NCBI GenBank assembly: GCA_017609385.1
Contig: JAFCEA010000015.1
Location: forward strand, 1-10,682
Source: Candidatus Woesearchaeota archaeon
Lineage (GTDB): Archaea > Nanobdellota > Nanobdellia > Woesearchaeales > CG1-02-33-12
DNA: 10,682 bases
Direction of reading: 5' to 3'
In this document: piece after piece, positions 1 to 5,645 of the stretch
How positions within the stretch are numbered: the first letter of the stretch is position 1
How the letters are laid out: each line of letters starts with the position of its first letter
Program-made: the position numbers and the translations under genes
The notes under the pieces: generated by a model
Told to the model about the DNA's origin: nothing
The model's database searches: none
What the model saw: only the letters and a program-made list of their open reading frames with translations

Positions 1-4
1 TCCT

Positions 5-44
5 CATTTTACATCAGAGAATTAATCTTGGTATTTATATCTTT
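5..44 (-). promoter_or_regulatory. Possible divergent promoter and start of a truncated minus-strand gene
   Basis: Read on the minus strand, GATATAAATAC lies at about 31-41 and an ATG at 7-5, a spacing of about 30 nt. This fits an archaeal TATA box driving a short-leader gene that runs off the left edge. Only two codons are inside the window, so nothing can be said of the product. Confidence 0.35.
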
Positions 45-60
45 TTGTTTAAAGAATTTT

Positions 61-110
61 CGAAAGATTTATATTTGGGGGCCTTTTCATCAAAATCCTT
101 GAGGGGTGAT
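61..110 (+). promoter_or_regulatory. TATA box and SD site of the parvulin/thioredoxin operon
   Basis: TTTATAT at 68-74, preceded by a purine-rich BRE-like stretch at 61-66, predicts transcription from about position 97. The short leader then carries GAGGGGTGAT (101-110). Its last six bases are exactly complementary to the anti-SD end of archaeal 16S rRNA. This SD decides the start: it overlaps the GTG at 106, leaving TTG 115 (4 nt after it) as the best-placed start codon. Confidence 0.65.
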
Positions 111-114
111 ATTT

Positions 115-1455
115 TTGGTTAATAAAATGGTTAAACCAAAGCATACTATAAAGAAGAAAAGGGCTAAAATTAATGTTTCTAAAAAGGAAAAGGTAAAGAT
201 CAAACTGGTTATAGGAGCAATTATTGGAATAATTATTATATGTGCATTTGTTTTATACTTGAATAAAGCTCCATCTGAGAATATTGCAGCAACTGTGAAT
301 GGTGAGGTTATTACAACACAGGATATTAATGAGCAATATGAGAGTGTTCCAGACATGTATAGGCAGTTTATCACAAAGGAAATGATTTTAAACCAGTCCA
401 TTAATGAGTTATTGCTTTTGCAGGAAGCCAAAAAGCAGGGGATTTCTGTAAGTACAGGAGAATTATCAAAAGTAATTGATGATGCAATAATACAATCAGG
501 GCTTTCAAAAGAAGAATTTGAGAAAACTCTTAAGGAACAAAACCTAACAATGGATTTTATGGAGGATTATTATAAGAAACAGCTGATAATAAACAAGCTG
601 TTGAACAAAACAGTTTTTTCTAAAATGATTATCAGCAGTTCTGAAATTGAGGAATATTATAACAATAACAAGAATGAATTCATTACACCAGAACAGGTTA
701 GGGCAAGGCATATCCTTGTTGAATCAGTTGAAGAAGCAGAGGAGATACTAAAACAATTAAATAATGGCGCTGATTTCATTGAACTGGCAAAAGAAAAATC
801 AACATGCCCATCAGCATCACAGGGGGGTGATTTAGGATATTTTACTAAAGGCCAGATGGTAGCTGAATTTGAGGATTCTGCCTTTGCACTTGGGGTTGGA
901 GAGATATCCCCTGTTGTTGAAACACAGTTTGGGTACCATATTATTAAACTCTTGGATAAAAAGCCAGAAACAGCAATTAGTCTAGAAGATGCAACAAAAG
1001 ATATAGAAGAAAAACTAAAACTAGAAAAGCAGAATGCTGCATTTGTTGATTATTTGGATATGCTAAGAGAGAAAGCAGATATTAAAATTTTTAAAGAAAA
1101 ATTTATTGGAGAAACATCTCCTGAATCAGAAATATTACCCATAACAGCAAGTGCAGTTGATGATGAGTGTATCACAAAATATGACCTAGCAAAAGATACT
1201 GTTATTTTTGTTTACTCTGAATCATGCCCTCATTGCCAGAATATGAAGCCTTTGGTCAAGGAGTTAGAAGATACAGGTTATAGTTTTTACTGGGCAAGAG
1301 GAAGTGATTCAAAATCCTATGAGATGTTAAATGAGTGTTTTGCAGATGTAATGACTGGATATGTTCCTCAATTCATCTGTCCAGATGGAATAGAGCATAC
1401 TGGGGAAATGCCCATTGAAGAACTTAAAGACTTTGCAGACAAATGCAAAGCATAG
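115..1455 (+). CDS. Membrane-anchored parvulin-type peptidyl-prolyl isomerase fused to a thioredoxin-like domain
   Basis: This protein probably catalyses prolyl cis-trans isomerisation and thiol chemistry on proteins outside the membrane. Residues are counted from the TTG start (446 aa). A lysine-rich N terminus is followed by one hydrophobic segment (about 31-49), which fits a signal anchor. Residues about 58-185 are helical and start with NGEVITTQDI, as in the SurA/PrsA N-terminal chaperone domain. Residues 193-283 form the parvulin domain, with RARHILV, GGDLGYF and the GYHII end motif. The C-terminal part (about 355-446) resembles thioredoxin: VIFVYSESCPHC with the CxxC at 371-374 and a Val-Pro at about 417-418 in the cis-proline position. 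Fusion of a parvulin to a CPHC domain is unusual. Its stop is 15 nt from the next redox gene, so they form an operon. An ATG at 127 is the alternative start; it would leave the domains intact. Confidence 0.85.
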   Translation: MVNKMVKPKHTIKKKRAKINVSKKEKVKIKLVIGAIIGIIIICAFVLYLNKAPSENIAATVNGEVITTQDINEQYESVPDMYRQFITKEMILNQSINELLLLQEAKKQGISVSTGELSKVIDDAIIQSGLSKEEFEKTLKEQNLTMDFMEDYYKKQLIINKLLNKTVFSKMIISSSEIEEYYNNNKNEFITPEQVRARHILVESVEEAEEILKQLNNGADFIELAKEKSTCPSASQGGDLGYFTKGQMVAEFEDSAFALGVGEISPVVETQFGYHIIKLLDKKPETAISLEDATKDIEEKLKLEKQNAAFVDYLDMLREKADIKIFKEKFIGETSPESEILPITASAVDDECITKYDLAKDTVIFVYSESCPHCQNMKPLVKELEDTGYSFYWARGSDSKSYEMLNECFADVMTGYVPQFICPDGIEHTGEMPIEELKDFADKCKA

Positions 1456-1470
1456 TAACGGAGGTTTAAG

Positions 1471-2595
1471 ATGAAAGAAAAAGATTTTGTATTTAAAATA
1501 AAAAAGAAACATCTGTGGGTAATATTGGCTGTAATAGTTATAATAGCAGTTGTTTTTGCAGCTAAGCCTCATCTGAAAAATAACAAGATATCCATAATTG
1601 ACTCATCAGACATAATTGTACTTAATGACCAGAGATGCAAGGAATGTAATGTTTCAGGAACTATTACACAATTAAAAAATTCCTTCCCTGATCTTGTTGT
1701 GGGTAAGATAGATTATATGGATGAAGAAGGCAAAAAAATATATGATGAATCAGATCTGAATGTTCTTCCTGCAGTATTATTCAAAGACAAGGTAAAGGAT
1801 GAAAGCAATTATGCTCAGGTAGAGAGATACCTTGAGCAGAAAGGAGATTTTCTTTCATTAAGGATTGGTGCAAGCTTTGACCCTGAAGGAGAAGTATGTG
1901 ACAATGAGATAGATGATAATGGTGATGGTGATATTGACTGTGATGACACAAAATGCAAAGATGATTGGAAGTGTATCATGCCTAAAAAAGAAAAGCCAGA
2001 GGTAGAATTGTTTGTCATGTCTCACTGCCCATTCGGGACACAGATTGAAAAGGGAATACTTCCTGTAGCAAGATTACTGGGTGATAAAATTGATTTTAAG
2101 GTGAGATTTTGTAGTTATGCAATGCACGGCAAAAAAGAACTTGATGAGCAGACATTGCAGCACTGCATACAGAAAGAGTATAATAACAAATACTTAGATT
2201 ACCTTGCATGTTTTTTGAAAGATGAAAATACAGATGACTGCCTTAAAGAGGTTAAGCTTAGTGGAAAATTGGATTCATGCATAGAGCAGACAGACAATGA
2301 ATTCAAGATAACAGAAAAATTTAATGACAAGTCAACATGGAGTGGTGGAAGATTCCCATTGTTTGATGTTGATAAAGAGCTAAATGAGAAATATGGGGTC
2401 AGGGGCTCACCTAATTTGGTAATAAATGGAGTAACAGCAAGTGTAAGAAGGGATCCAGCAAGCCTGCTTAGTGCAATATGTACTGGCTTTAAGGATAAGC
2501 CAGCTGAATGTAATGAAAAGCTTTCCTCAGATAAGCCATCCCCTGGATTTGGATTTTCAACAACATCATCAACATCAAGCGGCTCCTGCGGATAA
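1471..2595 (+). CDS. Membrane-anchored protein with two thioredoxin-fold segments (CKEC; DsbA-like CPFG) and a metal-binding-like loop
   Basis: The protein has 374 aa, and its start is fixed by GGAGGT at 1460-1465, 5 nt before the ATG. A basic N terminus and a hydrophobic anchor (about 14-31) place the rest outside the membrane. Residues about 39-125 look like a small thioredoxin fold with CKEC at 56-59 and Leu-Pro at 99-100. Residues 143-168 are a Cys/Asp-rich loop (CDNEIDDNGDGDIDCDD and two more Cys), resembling the MopE-type putative metal-binding repeat or an EF-hand-like Ca site. Residues about 177-345 look DsbA/GILT-like: FVMSHCPFGTQ with Cys186, a cluster of further Cys, and RGSPNLVING with the cis-Pro at 314. 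The active motif is CxxG, lacking the second Cys, so a monothiol or isomerase role is possible. The tail is Ser/Thr-rich and ends GSCG. With the upstream gene it probably forms an extracytoplasmic disulfide-folding pair. The substrate is unknown. Confidence 0.8.
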   Translation: MKEKDFVFKIKKKHLWVILAVIVIIAVVFAAKPHLKNNKISIIDSSDIIVLNDQRCKECNVSGTITQLKNSFPDLVVGKIDYMDEEGKKIYDESDLNVLPAVLFKDKVKDESNYAQVERYLEQKGDFLSLRIGASFDPEGEVCDNEIDDNGDGDIDCDDTKCKDDWKCIMPKKEKPEVELFVMSHCPFGTQIEKGILPVARLLGDKIDFKVRFCSYAMHGKKELDEQTLQHCIQKEYNNKYLDYLACFLKDENTDDCLKEVKLSGKLDSCIEQTDNEFKITEKFNDKSTWSGGRFPLFDVDKELNEKYGVRGSPNLVINGVTASVRRDPASLLSAICTGFKDKPAECNEKLSSDKPSPGFGFSTTSSTSSGSCG

Positions 2596-2599
2596 ACAA

Positions 2600-2692
2600 T
2601 ATTTCTTTAATTTTATTTTTTGATATTTTTTAGATATTTGTTCTTCAAGTCAATAATCATTAGAAATAATAATTAAAAAATAAAATAAAAAA
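2600..2692. terminator. Convergent oligo-T terminators between the redox operon and dnaG
   Basis: On the + strand several T-runs follow the stop of the upstream gene (about 2601-2632). On the minus strand the mirrored A-rich stretch at about 2671-2692 gives T-runs just after the dnaG stop. Archaeal termination works on U-tracts without needing a hairpin, and no strong stem is seen here. Confidence 0.5.
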
Positions 2693-3937
2693 TTACAAAT
2701 CATTGCTTGTAAGAACAGTTATTCTTGTGTCACTTGGCTTTATCTTTGAATCCATTGCAACTATATACTTAACAGCTGTTCTTTCTGCAACCTTGATAAG
2801 GCCCCTATCTATTGTTCCGTCAAAAACAATTGCATGAACACCAGACTTAAGACTCTTAATAGTTGTCTGCAGTTCTGTTATAGGCACTTTTCCAAGAATA
2901 TTAAGTTTTGTGTCAAGAACATAAGCACCACGAGTTCCAATGAGGTCTTCAAGCATATCCTTAAATGTCTTTTTCTCCTCTGCAGATATCTTTACTTGCC
3001 TTGATGGCTCAGGTCTTCTGGTTTGCTCAGATCTTCTTGGGCTAAACCTTGGCTTTTGTCCTAGTTGTGTTTTTGGTTTTTCTGATTTTAAGCCACCATT
3101 ATTTTCTTTTATCTCAAGTTTTGCCTGCTCCACTGCAATCCTGCCCCTTAAGGCCTTATGGATTTCCTTTTTTGTAATCTCCTCTAATTCCTTGCCATCT
3201 GGCGCTTTTGTGACATAATCTATTTCTGCCACTCCTGTAATTTCCTTGATTATAAGATCACCGCCGCGGTCACCATCCACAAAAAGAGTGGATGTTTTCC
3301 TTTGGCACAAATCAACTATTGATTTTGGTGCAGATGTTCCATTTACTGCTATCACATTCTTAAAGCCATGCTTCAGCATATTCAAGACATCTGCTCTTCC
3401 TTCTACAATAATTATTTCATCTGATTCATCTATTGATGGTCCTGCTGGCAGCCTGTCTGTTCCATATTCCTGTATTTCCATTACCCTGACAGAATATGCT
3501 ACCTCATCTGCCAACTCCTGGCTGTCTGGGATGACATTGTCCATCATTGCTTTTAAGAGATCTTTTGCCCTGTCTATGACAAATTTTCTTTTTGAAACCC
3601 TCACATCCTCTATGTTTTGCACTTTAATTTTTGCAGTACAAGGCCCAATTTTCTGAATTACCTCAAGTGCAGCTCCAATTATTGATGTCTCTGCCTTGTC
3701 TAAAGAGCTTGGAATAATTATTGAACCAGTTGTCTTTCCTGATTTTATCTCTAGGTTAACCTCAATTCTTCCTATTCTTCCGCTTCTCTGCAGTTCTCTT
3801 AGTTCTAAATCTGCTCCTAAAAGCCCTTCTGTCTGACCAAATATTGCTCCAATTACATCTGGTTTATCAACAATTCCCTCAATTTCTATTGTTGTGTGAA
3901 TAATGTATTTTGATGATACTTGACTTATCTTTGCCAT
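2693..3937 (-). CDS. dnaG: Archaeal DnaG-type primase / exosome-associated TOPRIM protein
   Basis: The protein has 414 aa, normal for archaeal DnaG. The start ATG (3937-3935) is preceded by GGAGG at 3949-3945 with 7 nt spacing; the frame is open further upstream but without an SD. Residues 1-165 are the archaeal DnaG N-terminal region, beginning MAKISQVSSKY and containing the FGQTEGLLG stretch. The TOPRIM domain (about 172-265) shows the catalytic glutamate in IIIVEGRADV (EGRAD 179-183) and the metal-binding DGDRGG (221-226). A basic, low-complexity linker (about 275-320) precedes a C-terminal domain (320-414). In archaea this protein primes DNA in vitro and is also a stable component of the RNA exosome, where it helps poly(A)-rich RNA recognition. 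Which role applies here cannot be read from sequence. It is transcribed away from csaA after a long leader-bearing gap. Confidence 0.95.
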   Translation of the reverse strand: MAKISQVSSKYIIHTTIEIEGIVDKPDVIGAIFGQTEGLLGADLELRELQRSGRIGRIEVNLEIKSGKTTGSIIIPSSLDKAETSIIGAALEVIQKIGPCTAKIKVQNIEDVRVSKRKFVIDRAKDLLKAMMDNVIPDSQELADEVAYSVRVMEIQEYGTDRLPAGPSIDESDEIIIVEGRADVLNMLKHGFKNVIAVNGTSAPKSIVDLCQRKTSTLFVDGDRGGDLIIKEITGVAEIDYVTKAPDGKELEEITKKEIHKALRGRIAVEQAKLEIKENNGGLKSEKPKTQLGQKPRFSPRRSEQTRRPEPSRQVKISAEEKKTFKDMLEDLIGTRGAYVLDTKLNILGKVPITELQTTIKSLKSGVHAIVFDGTIDRGLIKVAERTAVKYIVAMDSKIKPSDTRITVLTSNDL

Positions 3938-3969
3938 TTTATTTCCTCCGTGTATTATGCACTCTATTT

Positions 3970-4060
3970 GATGTTCAAGAAGGAGCAATATCACTTATAG
4001 TACTAACTAATACTATGATTTATTAAAGTGAACAAATCTATGAACATGATGACTCCTTCT
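3970..4060 (-). promoter_or_regulatory. dnaG upstream leader with complementary segments that can hide an SD
   Basis: Read on the minus strand, the leader contains AGAAGGAG (4060-4053), ATGTTCA (4047-4041), then CTCCTTCT (3985-3978) and TGAACAT (3977-3971). The first pairs with the third and the second with the fourth. The order is A-B-A'-B', so both pairs together would form a pseudoknot and singly they would be alternative hairpins. AGAAGGAG is also the SD of the small ORF below. The real dnaG SD (3949-3945) lies just downstream and could also pair with CTCC. Confidence 0.35.
4003..4047 (-). CDS. Possible 14-aa leader peptide upstream of dnaG
   Basis: The ORF reads MFIDLFTLINHSIS and stops with TAG. 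An AAGGAG sits 5 nt before its ATG, as good an SD as those of the full genes nearby. It ends 65 nt before dnaG. Its peptide has no residue run that would suggest a classical attenuator. The case rests only on the SD and on the downstream CTCCTTCT that could mask it; a chance ORF of this length is quite possible. Confidence 0.3.
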   Translation of the reverse strand: MFIDLFTLINHSIS

Positions 4061-4161
4061 TTGTTTTAGTACAGAACAAGCTTTAATGGTTTTTAATTTG
4101 ATGTTAAACTATGTCTTTTTCCTATTTTCTCAAAAAATAACCCCTTAAATGAATGATAATA

Positions 4162-4363
4162 GTGAATAAAGCTCTTAGCTTGCTCTATACGGTTTTTTAT
4201 GAACATTAAATGTTTTGTTGCCCGCAACACTAACTCCCAAGCTCATTGCTTGAATTTATCGTTAGCTCCATTGAGTACTCTCGTGACGGGCTGTTTTATG
4301 CAAGAGTACCTCAAATTCATCACATAACAAGATGTTATTGCTTGTAAAAGGACTTTATTTGCA
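4162..4363 (-). pseudogene. Degenerate 16S rRNA 3'-end-like sequence (rRNA relic)
   Basis: On the minus strand a series of motifs follows the order, with similar spacing, of the 3' part of 16S rRNA: TGCA then AAAG (from 4363), AAGCAAT (4343-4337, cf. TAGTAAT), GTGATGAAT (4323-4315, cf. GCGGTGAAT), CTTGCA (4304-4299), GCCCGTCACG (4291-4282, identical to the decoding-site segment), GTG (4230-4228), AACAA (4219-4215), CCGTA (4192-4188) and TCAC (4165-4162). Between GTCAC and GTG a shortened h44-like hairpin is visible (CTAAC/GTTAG enclosing CAAGC/GCTTG). The two adenines equivalent to A1492/A1493 are TT and the anti-SD CCTCC is missing, so it cannot work as a normal decoding site. No upstream 16S part is present, because csaA begins at once. 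The comparison is from memory of the 16S consensus, not a computed alignment. A structured non-rRNA transcript is the alternative. Confidence 0.45.
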
Positions 4364-4404
4364 CAGAAAATAATATGGATTTGGCCTATAAAAAGCTTTG
4401 GTTT

Positions 4405-4737
4405 TTAAGCAATTCTCAGTCCATTCTTAACCTTATTGTCTGGTTTTATTAAAATTACTTCTTTTTTATTGTCCAAAACAACACCTAAAACCAAAACCTC
4501 AGAGATAAAATCCGCTATCTGCTTTGGCGGGAAGTTAACAACTGCAATCACTTGCTTATTAACTAAATCTTCTTTTTTGTAAAATTTTGTTATCTGGGCA
4601 CTTGATTTTTTAATTCCTAACTCCCCAAAATCAATAGTCAGCTTGTAGGCCGGGTTTCTGGCTTTAGGAAAATCCTCTACTTTAACAACAGTTCCAACAC
4701 GCATATCAACCTTTTCAAAATCATCCCAGGTTATCAT
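4405..4737 (-). CDS. csaA: CsaA-like tRNA-binding OB-fold protein
   Basis: This is a 110-aa single-domain protein matching the CsaA family over its whole length. Typical stretches are VDMRVGTVVKVEDFPKARNPAYKLTIDFG split over residues 10-38, SSAQIT (45-50), AVVNFPPKQIADFISEVLVLG over 65-85, and the end motif NGLRIA. The fold is the same OB-type tRNA-binding domain found at the C terminus of MetRS and in Trbp111. Bacterial CsaA is a homodimer described as a secretion-related chaperone; the archaeal role is not settled and could be tRNA binding. The family is short, so this is a complete gene and not a broken metG. A minus-strand TATA box (TTTTATATTAAT, 4767-4756) lies about 25 nt before the ATG, so its transcript is probably leaderless. 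Confidence 0.9.
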   Translation of the reverse strand: MITWDDFEKVDMRVGTVVKVEDFPKARNPAYKLTIDFGELGIKKSSAQITKFYKKEDLVNKQVIAVVNFPPKQIADFISEVLVLGVVLDNKKEVILIKPDNKVKNGLRIA

Positions 4738-4818
4738 GAAAAAATAAAAAACTGATTAATATAAAAAAGTGTTGTTTAATGCATAACTTATATAAAGCAA
4801 ACAGTTATTGCATTTTGC
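4738..4818. promoter_or_regulatory. Divergent promoter region between csaA and the RIO kinase
   Basis: Two separate TATA boxes are visible. TTATATAAA at 4788-4796 reads rightward and lies about 26 nt before the kinase ATG at 4819. TTTTATATTAAT at 4767-4756 reads leftward and lies about 25 nt before the csaA ATG. Both predict leaderless mRNAs, and neither gene has an SD. Confidence 0.65.
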
Positions 4819-5523
4819 ATGGCCAAAACAGCAAAAGAAAAGTTCAAAACCTATGGAAATGTATTTGATAATTTTACATTAAGGAATCTGTTTAATCTAT
4901 CAGCAAAGGGCTTTTTTGAGGAGGATTCTCTTAGCCCTGTTTCAATTGGCAAGGAATCAAATGTTTTCTCTGCTAAAGGTAAAGATGGAAAGGTTGTCTT
5001 GAAGATTTACAGGCTGGAAACATGCGACTTTAACCAAATGTATAAGTATATAAGGAATGATCCCAGGTTTTTGGGATTGAAAAAGCAGAGAAGAAAGATT
5101 ATATTTGCATGGGTGCAGCGCGAGTACAGGAACCTTTTCAGGGCAAGGGAAGCTGATGTAAAAGTTCCAAAGCCGATTGCATTCCTTAATAATATTCTTG
5201 TAATGGAATTCATTGGCAATAAGGAAGCTGCTCCAAAGCTTAAAGATGCTGTTCCAGCTAACCTAAAAAAATGCTATAATAAGATTAAAAAATACACAAG
5301 AAATTTTTATAAATCTGATTTTGTTCACGGTGATCTTTCACAGTTTAATATCCTTAACCTTAATGACAATCCTGTTTTTATAGATTTATCGCATGCAACA
5401 CCTGTTAAAAGCCCAGGCGCATCTGAACTAATTGAGAGGGATGTAAAGAATATATGCAGGTTTTTCAATAAGCACAAATTAAAGCTTGATTATAAAAAAG
5501 AGTTTAAAGAGATTATTTCTTAA
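4819..5523 (+). CDS. rio1: RIO1-family atypical serine/threonine protein kinase
   Basis: The protein has 234 aa and is leaderless, with its start fixed by the TATA box 26 nt upstream. RIO1 hallmarks are present in order: a flexible P-loop with IGKESNVF (43-50), the ATP-binding lysine in LKIY (Lys62), the RIO1-type stretch MYKYIRNDPRF (74-84), WVQREYRNLFRA (98-109), hinge VMEFIG (128-133), catalytic loop VHGDLSQFNIL (169-179, Asp172) and metal-binding IDLS (188-191, Asp189). After this comes the RIO1-like SPGASELIERDVKNICRFF segment. All catalytic residues are intact. In archaea and eukaryotes RIO1 acts late in small-subunit maturation, and its ATPase activity releases it from pre-40S-like particles. 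It is somewhat shorter than some homologues because it lacks C-terminal extensions. The final codon is followed directly by AT-rich sequence. Confidence 0.93.
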   Translation: MAKTAKEKFKTYGNVFDNFTLRNLFNLSAKGFFEEDSLSPVSIGKESNVFSAKGKDGKVVLKIYRLETCDFNQMYKYIRNDPRFLGLKKQRRKIIFAWVQREYRNLFRAREADVKVPKPIAFLNNILVMEFIGNKEAAPKLKDAVPANLKKCYNKIKKYTRNFYKSDFVHGDLSQFNILNLNDNPVFIDLSHATPVKSPGASELIERDVKNICRFFNKHKLKLDYKKEFKEIIS

Positions 5524-5570
5524 TTTTAAAAAAATAAAAACTTCATTGCATTGCTGCAATGAAGAAAAAA
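5524..5570 (-). terminator. Perfect 10-bp hairpin with flanking T-tract downstream of ftsZ
   Basis: CTTCATTGCA (5541-5550) and TGCAATGAAG (5555-5564) form a perfect stem with a TTGC loop. On the minus strand the stem is followed at once by TTTTTATTTTTTT (5539-5527), which looks like an intrinsic terminator for transcripts coming from ftsZ. On the + strand it follows the kinase gene and is trailed by an A-run, so it would act there only as a 3' protecting hairpin. Confidence 0.5.
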
Positions 5571-5571
5571 T

Positions 5572-5620
5572 TTTGCCTTCAATTCTTAAAGATTGGGGGT
5601 GATTAAAAAATGAAGGCAAA
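5572..5620 (+). promoter_or_regulatory. Inverted repeat that encloses the SD and start codon of a micro-ORF
   Basis: TTTGCCTTCA (5572-5581) is perfectly complementary to TGAAGGCAAA (5611-5620). The 29-nt loop contains the SD GGGGGTGAT (5595-5603). The ATG (5610-5612) sits at the stem boundary, so when the stem forms two bases of the start codon are paired. This is the geometry of a translation-controlling hairpin. It could also be a remnant of paired ends of a lost element. Confidence 0.4.
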
Positions 5621-5642
5621 GAAAACAACACCTAAACGGTGA
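5610..5642 (+). CDS. Micro-ORF, 10 aa, very basic (MKAKKTTPKR)
   Basis: ATG follows GGTGAT (5598-5603) with 6 nt spacing, an ideal archaeal SD and one of the best in the window. The ORF has ten codons, half of them Lys or Arg, and stops with TGA four bases before the convergent ftsZ stop. The frame after the stop is only antisense ftsZ. It could be a true micropeptide, a leader, or the 5' stub of a gene (a small basic nucleic-acid-binding protein would begin this way) whose remainder was lost. I cannot separate these from sequence alone. Confidence 0.4.
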   Translation: MKAKKTTPKR

Positions 5643-5645
5643 TCA

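Noticed and set aside
90..431. Antisense open frame across the start of the parvulin gene
   Set aside because: It covers the promoter and the membrane anchor of the real gene, has no SD or TATA and no family resemblance; a shadow of codon bias.
2166..2400. Frameshift or sequencing error behind the missing second Cys in CPFG
   Set aside because: The frame is intact for 374 codons and CxxG motifs occur in other DsbA-like proteins, so the change is probably genuine.
3246..3656. 136-codon open frame antisense to dnaG
   Set aside because: It lies opposite the conserved TOPRIM region, is Ser/Thr/Phe-rich as expected for antisense translation, and has no start signals.
2693..3994. Longer dnaG reading frame starting at 3994
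   Set aside because: The extra 19 residues lack an SD, while the ATG at 3937 has GGAGG at 7 nt and begins with the conserved MAKISQ N terminus.
4041..4060. ATGATGA at 4046-4052 on the + strand as a C box of a C/D guide RNA
   Set aside because: No CTGA D box follows within the usual 60 nt and no internal D'/C' pair is seen.
4341..4404. ACAGAAAA and GGCC on the + strand as part of RNase P RNA
   Set aside because: The upstream conserved GAGGAAAGTCC-type segment is missing, and the 16S-like reading on the other strand explains more of the region.
5572..5620. TTTGCCTTCA/TGAAGGCAAA as terminal inverted repeats of an insertion element
   Set aside because: The repeats are only 29 nt apart, with no transposase and no target-site duplication visible.
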